Both the position numbers and the translations under genes were made by a program. Below are positions 27,113-37,272 of a stretch of DNA of 64,000 nucleotides, one piece after another. Origin of the DNA: Methyloprofundus sedimenti (lineage in GTDB: Bacteria > Pseudomonadota > Gammaproteobacteria > Methylococcales > Methylomonadaceae); contig NZ_LPUF01000001.1 of the NCBI RefSeq assembly GCF_002072955.1, positions 1,262,896 to 1,326,895 of the forward strand, read 5' to 3'. The notes beneath the pieces are model-generated. The model was not told the DNA's origin. It ran no database searches and saw only the letters and a list, made by a program, of their open reading frames with translations. How positions within the stretch are numbered: position 1 is the stretch's first letter; the number at the start of each line of letters is the position of its first letter.

Positions 27113-29278
27113 ATTACAAATAAAAATTCCTTTACAGTGACTTACCTATTTAAAATCGTCTTTTTTATTTTAAGCTTCTCAAGTTTATCTGCCTGTAATG
27201 ATCTGGTACTTAACAGCCCTTATCCGGCATCTGCAGAAAAAAATCAGTCTGTTTTGTATTCGTCATTTTCAGAACGCCCACGGCATTTAGATCCTGCAAA
27301 GTCCTATAGTTCCAATGAATATACATTTATAGGTCAAATCTATGAACCACCTTTTCAGTATCATTATTTGAAACGCCCTTATGAGCTTGAGCCGTTAACA
27401 GCCACTCAAATGCCTGAGGTTACTTATATGGATAGTTCGGAAAAGGAATTAGCCATGGACGCACCCGCAGATGAAATCGCTTTTTCCGATTATATTATTG
27501 AGATCAAGCCGGGTATTAAATTTCAACCTCATGCTGCCCTGGCCAGAAATCAAAAGGGCGAGTACTTATATCATAAGTTAAAGCAAACGCAACTGTCTGA
27601 TATCAATGTGCTCAGCGATTTTACCCGGACTGGAACACGCGAATTAACTGCTGCAGACTACGTACATCAGATTAAACGACTGGTGCACCCTCAAATTTCC
27701 TCACCTATTAACGAGCTAATGAAGCAATATATTGCCGGTTTGGATGATTATGCAGTAACGATAAAAGATAAACCACTTCTAGCGCTAGAAGATTATGCGA
27801 TTAGTGGTGTACAAGTGTTAGATAAATACCGTTATAAAATACGTATTAAAGGTAAATATCCGCAATTTATTTATTGGCTGGCGATGCCATTTTTTGCGCC
27901 TATGCCTTGGGAGGCGGATGCCTTTTACAGTCAGCAAGGCTTGATTGATAAAAATATAACGCTGGATTGGCAGCCGTTGGGTACCGGTCCTTTTATGCTT
28001 GAGGAAAATAACCCAAATCTGCGCATGGTTATGCTTAAAAATCCAAATTATCATGCCGCTTTTTATCCGCAAGAAGGTGAGCCAGGTGACAAAGAAAAAG
28101 GTCTGTTACAAGATGCTGGAAAGCGCTTGCCTTTAATTGATAAGGCTGTTTATCAATTGGAAAAGGAAACGATTCCTTACTGGAATAAGTTTCTCCAGGG
28201 TTATTACGACGCCTCGGGTATCGCATCAGATAGTTTTGATCAGGCTGTGCAATTTACAGGAGGTGGCGAGCTTGGTTTGACACCTTCAATGCAGGATAAA
28301 GGCATACAATTACAAACCGTAGTTACCAGTTCAATTTTTTATATGGGCTTTAATATGCTCGACTCGGTCGTTGGCGGCGATAGCGAACAGGCGCGTAAGT
28401 TACGCCTCGCTATTTCTATTGCTATAGATTATGAAGAATATATTTCTATTTTTATGAATGGGCGTGGTGTCGCGGCGCACGGTGTGATTCCACCTGAAAT
28501 TTTTGGTTTTCATGCTGGAGAGCAGGGTATTAATCCTTACGTCTATGACTGGGATGGTAAGCAGGCACGGCGCAAACCTTTGCAGACGGCCATGCAGTTA
28601 ATGCAGGAAGCGGGTTATGCGGAGGGTATTGATAAAAAAACCGGTGAAGCCCTGATTTTATATTTAGATACAGCAGCCAGTGGCCCTGATGATAGAGCGC
28701 GTCTGAACTGGTATCGTAAGCAATTTTCTAAATTAGGCATACAATTAGTTATTAGAGCAACCGACTACAATCGTTTCCAGCAGAAAATGCTCAATGGTAA
28801 TGCGCAAATTTTTATGTGGGGCTGGAATGCGGATTACCCTGATCCGGAAAACTTCTTTTTCCTTTTATATGGTCCGAATGGCAAAGTTACGCATGGTGGA
28901 GAAAATGCGGTAAATTATCAAAACAGGGATTTTGATCGTTTATTTAAGCAAATGAGTTATATGGAAAATACCCCGGAACGTTTAGCTATGGTCAAAGAAA
29001 TGCAGGAAATAATTCGCCATGATGCACCGTGGGTTTATGGGTTTCATCCCAAAAGTTTTTCCTTATCTCATAACTGGTACTACAATTTAAAGCCTAATTT
29101 AATGGCTAATAATAAATTAAAATATCAGCGTATAGATCCGAAACAACGTGAAATTTTGCGCAAACAGTGGAATCAGCCAGTTTTATGGCCGATTGTGTTG
29201 GTAGTTTTTTTAATAGTCCTGTTAGTTCTACCTGCGGTTCGAAGTTTTCAACGACGTGCCAAGGAGACTATTAAATAA
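27092..29278 (+). CDS. ABC transporter substrate-binding lipoprotein, peptide type (SBP family 5)
   Basis: A 728-residue extracytoplasmic solute-binding protein of the oligopeptide/YejA class. It has a lipoprotein-like signal (FKIVFFILSFSSLSAC), RHLDPAKSYSSNEYTFIGQIYEP, a central LGTGPFMLEENNP segment and FMWGWNADYPDPENFFFLL, all usual for family 5. A C-terminal hydrophobic segment (PVLWPIVLVVFLIVLLVLP, about 702-720) is unusual and could anchor it in the inner membrane. The first in-frame start (GTG) lies inside the right arm of the repeat element; a GTG at 27137 gives a more normal signal peptide. Neither has a good ribosome-binding site. The permease gene overlaps the stop by one base. Confidence 0.85.
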   Translation: MAVRSIHITNKNSFTVTYLFKIVFFILSFSSLSACNDLVLNSPYPASAEKNQSVLYSSFSERPRHLDPAKSYSSNEYTFIGQIYEPPFQYHYLKRPYELEPLTATQMPEVTYMDSSEKELAMDAPADEIAFSDYIIEIKPGIKFQPHAALARNQKGEYLYHKLKQTQLSDINVLSDFTRTGTRELTAADYVHQIKRLVHPQISSPINELMKQYIAGLDDYAVTIKDKPLLALEDYAISGVQVLDKYRYKIRIKGKYPQFIYWLAMPFFAPMPWEADAFYSQQGLIDKNITLDWQPLGTGPFMLEENNPNLRMVMLKNPNYHAAFYPQEGEPGDKEKGLLQDAGKRLPLIDKAVYQLEKETIPYWNKFLQGYYDASGIASDSFDQAVQFTGGGELGLTPSMQDKGIQLQTVVTSSIFYMGFNMLDSVVGGDSEQARKLRLAISIAIDYEEYISIFMNGRGVAAHGVIPPEIFGFHAGEQGINPYVYDWDGKQARRKPLQTAMQLMQEAGYAEGIDKKTGEALILYLDTAASGPDDRARLNWYRKQFSKLGIQLVIRATDYNRFQQKMLNGNAQIFMWGWNADYPDPENFFFLLYGPNGKVTHGGENAVNYQNRDFDRLFKQMSYMENTPERLAMVKEMQEIIRHDAPWVYGFHPKSFSLSHNWYYNLKPNLMANNKLKYQRIDPKQREILRKQWNQPVLWPIVLVVFLIVLLVLPAVRSFQRRAKETIK

Positions 29279-30255
29279 TGTTTAACTATATTCTGCGGCG
29301 TTTTTTATATGCTTTTCCTTTATTATTGGGGGTTAATATCCTGACCTTTGTTTTGTTCTTTATTGTAAATAGTCCTGATGATATGGCGAGAATGCAATTG
29401 GGCCAGAAGCATGTCACAGCAAAGGCGATAGATAACTGGAAGCAGCAACGGGGTTATAATTTGCCTCTACTGATCAATCAAAATGAAGCGGGAGTGGATA
29501 AAATTACAAACACTATTTTTTATCAAAAATCTTTGCGCTTATTCGCTTTTGATTTTGGTATTTCGGATAGTGGCAGAAATATAGGCAAGGATATACAGCA
29601 ACGAATGTGGCCCAGCTTAGCTGTTGCTTTACCCACTCTAGTGGTCGGTTTATTGATTAATATCAGTGTTGCTTTAATGATGGTTATGTTTCGGCAAAGC
29701 TATCTGGAGTTTAGCATCATCGTGCTGTGTATCATTATTATGTCGATCTCCTCTTTATTTTATATTATCGGTGGCCAGTTTGTAGTCGGAAAACTAATGA
29801 TGCTAGTACCGATTTCTGGTTATGATACCGGGATAAATGCTTATAAGTTTCTTATTTTACCGGTACTTATAAGCGTAGTGTCTGGCGTAGGAGCTGGGGC
29901 GCGCTGGTATCGCACTTTATTTTTAGAAGAAATAGAACAGGATTATGTGCGTACCGCGCGTGCAAAAGGGCTGACTGAAACACAGGTATTATTTAAACAT
30001 GTATTAAAAAACGCCATGATTCCAATTTTAACGGGCGTAGTGGTCGTGCTGCCGCTATTGTTTATGGGCAGTTTGATTACCGAGTCATTCTTCAGTATTC
30101 CAGGTTTAGGCAGTTATACTATTGATGCTATAAACAGTCAGGATTTTGCTATTGTCAGAGCTATGGTTTTTCTGGGGTCTGTGCTTTATATTATTGGCTT
30201 ATTGTTAACCGATATTTCTTATACCATAGTCGATCCTCGCGTGCGCTTATCTTGA
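29278..30255 (+). CDS. ABC transporter permease, oligopeptide type
   Basis: A 325-residue integral membrane protein of the OppB/DppB/YejB class with about six membrane helices. The N-terminus MFNYILRRFLYAFPLLLGVN is typical. The cytoplasmic EAA loop is ARTARAKGLTETQVLFKHVLKNAMIP, the contact for the ATPase, followed by SIPGLGSYTIDAI. Its ATG overlaps the binding-protein stop (TAATG), so translation is probably coupled. The second permease and ATPase expected in this transporter type are not next to it. Confidence 0.92.
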   Translation: MFNYILRRFLYAFPLLLGVNILTFVLFFIVNSPDDMARMQLGQKHVTAKAIDNWKQQRGYNLPLLINQNEAGVDKITNTIFYQKSLRLFAFDFGISDSGRNIGKDIQQRMWPSLAVALPTLVVGLLINISVALMMVMFRQSYLEFSIIVLCIIIMSISSLFYIIGGQFVVGKLMMLVPISGYDTGINAYKFLILPVLISVVSGVGAGARWYRTLFLEEIEQDYVRTARAKGLTETQVLFKHVLKNAMIPILTGVVVVLPLLFMGSLITESFFSIPGLGSYTIDAINSQDFAIVRAMVFLGSVLYIIGLLLTDISYTIVDPRVRLS

Positions 30256-30348
30256 AAATCTGGCCTGTAGAGGACGGGGCTGTTCACGGTGAATCGTGAT
30301 AGACTTGTCATTTTCTACTAATACCCTACTTGATATACAACCGCATCC

Positions 30349-30370
30349 GTGGCTGCGCGAAGTATATACA
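30349..30370. repeat. Right-end remnant of the inverted-repeat element
   Basis: The bases around GTGGCTGCGCGAAGTATATA, with CCGCATCC before them, match the right arm of the element at 26944-27112 (CCGCAACCGTGGCCGTGCGAAG). The left half is not recognisable upstream. It sits between the permease gene and the next gene. Confidence 0.55.
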
Positions 30371-30390
30371 TTAACCATGCGAGATATCAA

Positions 30391-30870
30391 ATGGATAGTC
30401 GAGATAAATTCGAACAGCTAGCGCGAGAATTTGATTTAAAACCAGTGGACTTTTACTTTCTGGATCTTATTCCATTAATCGAAGTGATGTGGATAGATGG
30501 AAAAAATCAGCAGAGCGAGTTAAATATTCTGTATCAGTTTGTACTTGAACATATCGCATATTTAGATAGGGCAGCAGGTGCTTATATTCTCACTGTTGAG
30601 GATGCCAATGATTTTCTGGATCGTTTTGCTCACCACCACCCCCCGCAAAAACTATTAACAGAGTTACATGATATTATTGCTAAAGAAACGGGCATTGTAG
30701 AGCACCGTAAAAAGAATATACTTGAGTATTGTCTTGATATTTCAGCCGCCTGTGTCCTTCATTATCCCTATGGTATCCGTGAAAGAATTCGGCATGACGA
30801 AAAAGAATTTTTGTTGAAGTTATTTGCTGAATTTAATATTTCTCCAAAAAAATCCGTTGAATTTTTGTAA
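30391..30870 (+). CDS. TerB-like helical protein
   Basis: A 159-residue all-helical protein. The segment FYFLDLIPLIEVMWIDGKNQQSELNILYQFV has the pattern of TerB-type domains (helix, acidic DGK/E turn, helix). These often bind metals or sit in stress modules, but the match is by pattern only. The ATG at 30391 is chosen; the longer in-frame GTG start lies in the repeat remnant and would add a repeat-encoded N-terminus. No operon partner is evident. Confidence 0.6.
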   Translation: MDSRDKFEQLAREFDLKPVDFYFLDLIPLIEVMWIDGKNQQSELNILYQFVLEHIAYLDRAAGAYILTVEDANDFLDRFAHHHPPQKLLTELHDIIAKETGIVEHRKKNILEYCLDISAACVLHYPYGIRERIRHDEKEFLLKLFAEFNISPKKSVEFL

Positions 30871-31016
30871 TGTTCTTAGCTGCAACGATTGATTTATCAG
30901 AGTAGATGCCCCCATGTATTTTTATGTAGCATGGCATTTGGAGTATGTACTGTTAATAAGTATTTGTTTTGCGTAAAATACCTTTAAATTTTTTAATATT
31001 AGGAAATAGATTTATT

Positions 31017-31619
31017 ATGAATAACAAAGCAATGGCATTGGCTATAGGTCTCACCGCATTATCAAATATCCAGCATACAGCACAGGCTGCTAATATTGAT
31101 GCAGGAAAAGATGCTTTTGAAAGCTGCAGAGGCTGTCATAGCGCACCGGGGTATAGCAATGTTTACCCTACTTATTATGTACCTAAAATAGGAGGACAGG
31201 TTGCCGCATATACTGTCGCAGCTTTAACCGCTTATAAAGAATCAAATCGTCCGCACGGCACAATGAAGGCAAACAGCTATGGTCTATCAGAGCAAAAGAT
31301 AGAAAATATTGCGGCATATTTGGCAACCATAACGGATGGCTCAACAAAAGCCAATGCAAACGGCGGTGATGCAGCGAACGGTGAAAAATTAGCCGCTTCT
31401 TGCCTGGCTTGCCACAATGACGATACTAAAGCAGGCGCGACTAACCCACGATTAGCTGGACAGCATGCAAATTACATGGAAAGAGCGATGCGGCAATATC
31501 AATCTGGTGAACGTAAAAATGCGCTAATGCAATCAATGGTGCAAGGACTATCTCCTGATGAGATAAAAGATATCGCTGCATATTTCACTAGCTTAAAAGG
31601 TTTAACTGCTACAAAATAA
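31017..31619 (+). CDS. Cytochrome c4-type dihaem protein
   Basis: A 200-residue periplasmic cytochrome with a signal peptide (MNNKAMALAIGLTALSN ... AQA) and two haem-binding sites, CRGCH (37-41) and CLACH (129-133). Each is followed by a Met-containing segment (GTMKANSYGL; ALMQSMVQGLS) that supplies the sixth iron ligand. The duplicated fold is that of cytochrome c4, an electron carrier between the bc1 complex and terminal oxidases. The ATG at 31017 gives the proper signal peptide. A terminator follows. Confidence 0.92.
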   Translation: MNNKAMALAIGLTALSNIQHTAQAANIDAGKDAFESCRGCHSAPGYSNVYPTYYVPKIGGQVAAYTVAALTAYKESNRPHGTMKANSYGLSEQKIENIAAYLATITDGSTKANANGGDAANGEKLAASCLACHNDDTKAGATNPRLAGQHANYMERAMRQYQSGERKNALMQSMVQGLSPDEIKDIAAYFTSLKGLTATK

Positions 31620-31628
31620 GTGCGTCTA

Positions 31629-31659
31629 AAACGGGCAGATAGTGTTAATCTGCCTGTTT
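31629..31659 (+). terminator. Terminator after cytochrome c4
   Basis: Stem AAACGGGCAGAT / ATCTGCCTGTTT with one G-T pair and a 7-base loop, starting 10 bases after the stop codon. Confidence 0.75.
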
Positions 31660-31776
31660 GACATTCCCATATAGCACAGGGCATTAATGTTGCAGCGATC
31701 ATGCTAATACAACAGCTAATGCTCCTAGCAAAGCTATATATTCAATAGTCTGAAACAATATTAAGAGAAACGATAA

Positions 31777-32061
31777 ATGGCAGAGACAGTAGAAGAGCTA
31801 ACAGTGACCTATGAAGATGATGGTATAGAAACCGTCAAAGAACTAGACAAAAAAGTATTAACAAAAGGCGCATGGGCAACCGTTATCTATCGTTATAAAG
31901 ACTGGAATCGAAGTAAAGAAGAATACAGTCCGGATAAGTTTACTATACGTCGATATCAAAAGAGGGATGGGGAGTACCAACAAAAATCAAAATTCAATAT
32001 CTCCAGCGAAAAGCAGGCCAGAGAGATTATTACAGCTTTACAAGACTGGTTAGCAGAGTAA
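31777..32061 (+). CDS. Conserved-looking hypothetical protein (94 aa)
   Basis: Not recognised by name. A small soluble protein: acidic N-terminus, then strand-rich WATVIYRYKDWNRSKEEYSPDKF and TIRRYQKRDGEYQQKSKFNI, then a helix (SEKQAREIITALQDWLAE). The beta-then-helix layout suggests a compact single domain. AAGAGA eight bases before the ATG is the ribosome-binding site. It is the last gene before the defence island. Confidence 0.65.
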   Translation: MAETVEELTVTYEDDGIETVKELDKKVLTKGAWATVIYRYKDWNRSKEEYSPDKFTIRRYQKRDGEYQQKSKFNISSEKQAREIITALQDWLAE

Positions 32062-32500
32062 CAATTCGCCTGCTAGCCACGAAAAATCAGTTGTTTTTCT
32101 GTTTTCATCCTTCGTCAAGCGCCTGGGATGAAATAGCATGTCCACAACACGCTTCTTCTTTTTCGGCTATCGTTTTAACACGCGCCCTACAAGTCTATTG
32201 AATGTCCCGTCTTAAGTTTGTAGCCAATTTTGTTTGGGCTTCCCCATTTTTACCAATGCTGTATATTAATTTCCCCGAAATTTTTCGCGTCCTGTTTCCT
32301 TCTCCAAAGGAAGAATGCATGGATGTAGAAAAAATGTATTACAAGAACGTAAGGAACGATTAATACTTATATTAATTACCTCATTCACTATTTGTGGTGA
32401 CTTCACCATATCCGTTTTTTGAAGGTAAAATAACCTTCAATAGACGATTTAGGACTACTTTTTAAAAGTAGTGCACACAGAAAATGGACTCACCACTTTA
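32062..32500. other. Intergenic region at the left edge of the defence island, with a palindrome before hsdM
   Basis: No gene is found in about 440 bases. A 19-base palindrome (ACTACTTTTTAAAAGTAGT, 32454-32472) lies about 30 bases before the hsdM start, and a small hairpin (GAAGGT / ACCTTC) is at about 32420-32438. The palindrome is a possible operator or start-region structure. No tRNA or direct repeat marking an integration site is visible. Confidence 0.4.
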
Positions 32501-34937
32501 ATGGCAATAAAAAAGAACCAACTTTACTCTTCACTCTGGGCGAGCTGCGATGAACTGCGTGGCGGTATGGATGCTTCTCAATACAAGGATTATGTACTGA
32601 CACTGCTATTTATGAAGTATGTGTCCGATAAATATGCGGGTGATCCACATGGCATGATTGAGGTGCCAGAAGGGGGGGGCTTACACTGACTTAATCGCAT
32701 TAAAAAACGATAAAGAAATTGGCGATAAAATTAACAAAATTATCGGTAAATTAGTAGAAGTCAATGACCTCAAAGGTGTCATTGATGTGGCTGACTTTAA
32801 TGATGAAGATAAACTCGGTAAAGGTAAGGATATGGTGGACCGCCTTACCAAGTTGGTGGGCATCTTTCAGAGCTTAAATTTTACAGCTAATCGTGTTGAA
32901 GGTGATGATCTGCTGGGTGATGCTTACGAATACTTAATGCGCCATTTCGCAACGGATTCAGGAAAAAGTAAGGGGCAGTTTTACACGCCTTCTGAAGTTT
33001 CTCGTATTCTTGCTAAAGTCGTGGGTATTACGGATAAAACGAATCAGAATCAAACTGTCTATGATCCCACTTGTGGTTCAGGTTCATTATTATTGAAAGC
33101 GGCTGATGAAGCACCGCGTGGTCTGACGATTTATGGTCAGGAAATGGATAATGCGACGGCTGCCTTAGCACGCATGAACATGATTTTGCATGATAATGTG
33201 TCGGCCAAAATTTGGCAGGACAATACTTTAGCCAGCCCACAGTGGAAAGATGCTAACGGTAATCTAAAAACCTTTGATTTTGCTGTCGCTAATCCGCCAT
33301 TCTCGTTTAAATCATGGAGTAGTGGTATTAATCTCATTAATGATGAATTTAAGCGTTTTGAATACGGTGTGCCACCTGATAAAAACGGTGATTTTGCTTT
33401 CTTATTGCATATTCTTAAATCACTTAAAAGCACCGGTAAAGGCGCAGTTATTTTACCGCATGGGGTTTTATTCCGAGGCAATGCCGAAGCGCGTATTCGT
33501 GAGAAATTAATTCATCAAGGTTATATCAAAGGCATTATTGGCTTACCTGCTAATCTCTTTTACGGGACAGGTATACCCGCGTGTATTATCGTCATGGATA
33601 AAGAGTATGCCAGTGCAAGAGCCTTCAGCCAAGATAAAAAGCAATGCATTTTTATGATCGATGCCAGCAAAGGGTTTATTAAGGACGGTAATAAAAATAG
33701 GTTACGCAGTCAGGATATTCATAAAGTAGTCGATGTTTTTACCAAACAACTCGAACTCCCACGTTTCAGCCGCATGGTTAGTTTTAGTGAAATTGCCACT
33801 AACGACTATAACTTAAATATTCCGCGCTATATTGATTCCAGTGAACCTGAAGACCTGCATGATTTAAGTGCTCATTTATCAGGTGGTATACCTAATCGTG
33901 ATATTGATGCGCTGGATAGCTATTGGCAAGTCTTTCCCAGTATTAGAGCTTCGCTATTCAAGCCAGCTCGTGAAGGCTATAGTGATTCGCTTATTGAGGC
34001 GAGTCAGGTCAAAACCAGCATTCTCAATCACCCTGAATTTAAAGCGTTTGCAGAGACGTCATTAGCCATTTTTACCCAATGGAAAAAAAACGCCCAGCTT
34101 AAAGATATTACCCAAGGCGATAAACCCAAAGCATTGATAGAGCGTATTTCTGAAAGTTTGTTAAATGATTATGTGGCTGCCGATTTACTCAGTAAATACG
34201 ACATCTATCAAATCTTAATGAATTACTGGGAAGAAGTCATGCAGGATGATGTTTATGTGTTAACTCAGGATGGCTGGGCCGCAGCTAAACAATTGCGTGA
34301 ATTGGTGGCTAAAAAAGGTGAGAAATTAAAAGAAACCCCTGACCTGATTATTAATAAAGCCAAATACAAAGCTGAATTAATTTCCCCTGCGTTAATTGTT
34401 AAGCGTTATTTTCAGACCGAACAAACCGCACTTGAAAAACTACAAACCAAATTAGACACCGCGACTCAAACGCTGGAAAGTTTTATAGAAGAACATAATG
34501 GCGAAGAGGGTTTATTAGTCGATGCACAAACTGATGCAGGGAAAATAACTAAAGCCAGTGTCGCCACGCGATTAAAACTAGCGATAGATGCCGATGAGAT
34601 TAAGGTTTTAAATCAGTGTAAACAATGGATTGAGGCAGAGGCCAAAGCCAAGCAAGCCGTTAAAGACGCACAGGAAAAACTGGATAAGCAGGTTTTTACT
34701 AAATATCCTGAGTTGACGGAAGAAGACATTAAAACGCTGGTGGTTGATGATAAATGGCTCGCTACTTTAGAATCCAATATTCAGGCAGAGATTGAACGCG
34801 TTACCCAGCAGTTAGCTAATCGAGTGAAAACACTGGAAGAGCGCTATGCAGAACCAATGCCGCAAATTACTGAAGAAGTGAGCGAGTTGTCGGCTAAAGT
34901 GGCTGAGCATTTGCAGCGGATGGGGTTGGCGTGGTGA
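32501..34937 (+). pseudogene. hsdM: Type I restriction-modification methyltransferase subunit HsdM, split by a G8 run
   Basis: The N6-adenine methyltransferase subunit of a type I system. The N-terminal helical domain (SLWASCDELRGGMDASQYKD) is in one frame up to 32690; the catalytic part continues in another frame from about 32671, with the SAM motif DPTCGSGSLLLKA and catalytic NPPF (AVANPPFSFKSW). The switch is at eight G (32672-32679): with seven, the frame is continuous (EGGAYTDLIALK) and encodes a protein of about 810 residues. A long charged coiled-coil-like C-terminus (about 600-760 of the second part) precedes hsdS. Either a phase-variable gene in its off state, a real mutation, or a base-calling error. 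Confidence 0.9.
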
Positions 34938-36199
34938 TAAATGAGGCGCAGGCTAAATATTTAAATACTGGCGAATCGAAAAATCCAATATTAGAAAAGA
35001 TTGTTTGCCCTAAAGGTTATAAGCTGACTGAGGTTGGGGTGATTCCAAGTGATTGGAATACATATAGGATATCAGATGTTGTAGATAAAATTGTTGGTGG
35101 GGGGACTCCAAGCAGGAATATTCCAGAATATTGGGGAAATGCAATCCCGTGGGTTACGGTTAAAGATTTTACTACTTTTAATCCAAATCAGGCGCAGGAG
35201 TATATATCAAAAAAAGGACTGTTAAATAGCTCAAGTAACCTCATACCAAAAGGTGTATTAATTACATCAACAAGAATGGCTCTTGGAAAAGCTGTTATTT
35301 ATGATGTTGATGTTTCTATAAACCAAGACTTAAAAGCAGTTTTCCCCAAAAAAATATTGGACACCAAGTTTTTATATTATTGGTTCCAAAAAAATGCTGA
35401 TTTAATTGAAGAGCTTGGAAGTGGAAGCACTGTCAAAGGTATATCTTTATCTGATTTAAGAGGAATGATTTTTGTTACACCTCTAGTGGCTGAGCAAGCA
35501 ACCATAGCCAAAGCCTTATCTGATATAGATGCCTTAATCATCTCATTAGAAAAGCTCATAGCAAAAAAACAAGCGATCAAAACCGCCACTATGCAACAAC
35601 TGCTAACAGGCAAAAAACGCTTGCCAGGCTTTGGTGAAGGAAAAGTCTATAAACAGACTGAGCTGGGTGAGATTCCTGAGGATTGGGAAATAAAACCGCT
35701 TGGAGAAATATTAAAAATTAGGCATGGTAAAAGTCAAAAAGAAGTAATTGACGATAATGGTGTGTATCCGATTCTTGCAACTGGTGGAGAAATTGGTCGA
35801 ACGAATATAGCTTTATATTCAAAGCCTTCTGTTTTAATTGGTAGAAAGGGAACAATAGACGTACCTAGATATATGAATTCACCCTTTTGGACTGTTGATA
35901 CTTTGTTTTATTCTGAAATAAATAACAACTCTGATGCTAAATATATATTTTATAAATTTGGATTTATTGATTGGTATTCGTATAGCGAAGCTTCTGGAGT
36001 TCCTAGTTTAAATGCTGCAACAATTGAAAAAATTCTTCAAGTATTACCATCTAGTAAAGATGAACAAATAGCAATTTCAGATGTAATAACAAATTTTGAT
36101 GAAGACATTAAGCTGTTGCAAGTTCAATTGGTTAAAACACAACAAATCAAACAAGGCATGATGCAAGAATTACTAACAGGCGCGAATTCAAGCAATTAA
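34931..36199 (+). CDS. hsdS: Type I restriction-modification specificity subunit HsdS, 3' end altered by IS30
   Basis: A 422-residue DNA-recognition subunit with two target-recognition domains, each opening with E(V/L)GxIPxDW (about residues 35 and 240). Each ends in a helical spacer of the type EQxAI..L..ID..I..L, then MQxLLTG (LLTGKKRLPG between the halves, ELLTGANSSN at the end). It starts with GTG overlapping the hsdM stop by 7 bases. Its last codons and stop come from the inserted IS30; the original end, GGKTRLI, is found on the far side of the element at 37271-37297. The change is small, so HsdS is probably still functional. Confidence 0.92.
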   Translation: MVINEAQAKYLNTGESKNPILEKIVCPKGYKLTEVGVIPSDWNTYRISDVVDKIVGGGTPSRNIPEYWGNAIPWVTVKDFTTFNPNQAQEYISKKGLLNSSSNLIPKGVLITSTRMALGKAVIYDVDVSINQDLKAVFPKKILDTKFLYYWFQKNADLIEELGSGSTVKGISLSDLRGMIFVTPLVAEQATIAKALSDIDALIISLEKLIAKKQAIKTATMQQLLTGKKRLPGFGEGKVYKQTELGEIPEDWEIKPLGEILKIRHGKSQKEVIDDNGVYPILATGGEIGRTNIALYSKPSVLIGRKGTIDVPRYMNSPFWTVDTLFYSEINNNSDAKYIFYKFGFIDWYSYSEASGVPSLNAATIEKILQVLPSSKDEQIAISDVITNFDEDIKLLQVQLVKTQQIKQGMMQELLTGANSSN

Positions 36200-37272
36200 T
36201 GCAACACCCTGTGATTTATTTATATCAACCCCCGTTATTTGGCAAAATACTTCCCATGGAGTTCTGTAATTTAACCCTTTTCTTGGACGATGATTAAGTG
36301 CTGTAATGGCACTATCAACCTCATCTTGAGTTACCTTATCCAAAGGTTCTTTTTTAGGGAAGTATTGCCTTAATAAGCCATTGTGGTTTTCATTTAAACC
36401 TCGTTGCCACGAATGATACGGTTTGGCAAAATAAGTGCCGCAGTCAAGTGTTTTTGCAATGGCTTCATGCCCACAAAACTCACGTCCATTATCAAAGGTA
36501 ATCGTGTGAACCCAACGTTTAAAAGGCTCAAGAGCATTGATAATCGCCTCTTTCGTTAATTCAGATTCTTTACGCTCAATTGAGATGGCGAAGTTGAGCT
36601 TTGAGACCCGTTCAGTCAGCGTCACCAATACGCCTTTATGTCCTTTACCGATAACAGTATCTGCTTCCCAATCACCTAAACGCGTTTTATCATCAACCAC
36701 TTGTGGTCGCTCATCAATATCAACACGGCTGGGTATCGTTCCGCGATAATCATTTTTTCCATATCGCTTACGATAAGGTTTGGCTTGATGCCTCAAATAA
36801 GTATACAAATCGCCACCGGCTGCTTTGTTAGCTAAAATATAACGGTAAATAGTCTCATGACTGACGGAGTCCTTACCTTGTTGTTTTAAGCGTCCTGAAA
36901 TACAGTCAGGGCTCCATTTCTCTTTGATTAAAGGCGTTATTATCTGTTGTAACTCAGCCGTCATCTTGATGTTTTTGGGCTTATCAATATGGCGTTGTTT
37001 AGCTATTCTCTCAGCTTGCTTGTAACGATAACCACACTGACCTGTATTACGCGTAATTTCACGTCCAATAGTCGATTTATGACGCCCCAATGTGATGGCT
37101 ATTTGATTCTTAGAAACGCCTTGTTTTAGTTGCGTATAAATGTAAAATCTTTCCTCTTGGGTTAGATGGTTAAACGTGTTCATTGAGCACCTCTTTTTAG
37201 TTTCAGGTTTTAGTCGACGGAAACTATACCATCTAACCCTTTAAAGAGGTGTTGCAGTTATTATATGAATTC
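36184..37272 (-). mobile_element. IS30-family insertion sequence
   Basis: A complete IS with one transposase gene. Inner parts of the terminal inverted repeats are TGCAACACC (36200-36208) and GGTGTTGCA (37248-37256). GAATTC lies exactly 10 bases outside each, so it is either the target duplication or part of the repeat. Removing one copy restores a sensible hsdS end, which supports target duplication. Confidence 0.88.
36188..37183 (-). CDS. IS30-family transposase
   Basis: A 331-residue DDE transposase. The N-terminal HTH (LTQEERFYIYTQLKQGVSKN, IAITLGRHKSTIGREITRN) is the IS30 hallmark. Catalytic residues are in LGDWEADTVIG, ITFDNGREF and GLNENHNGLLRQYFPK. It is intact and full length, so the element may be active. 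It overlaps the altered end of hsdS by 12 bases on the opposite strand. Confidence 0.95.
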   Translation of the reverse strand: MNTFNHLTQEERFYIYTQLKQGVSKNQIAITLGRHKSTIGREITRNTGQCGYRYKQAERIAKQRHIDKPKNIKMTAELQQIITPLIKEKWSPDCISGRLKQQGKDSVSHETIYRYILANKAAGGDLYTYLRHQAKPYRKRYGKNDYRGTIPSRVDIDERPQVVDDKTRLGDWEADTVIGKGHKGVLVTLTERVSKLNFAISIERKESELTKEAIINALEPFKRWVHTITFDNGREFCGHEAIAKTLDCGTYFAKPYHSWQRGLNENHNGLLRQYFPKKEPLDKVTQDEVDSAITALNHRPRKGLNYRTPWEVFCQITGVDINKSQGVALIA

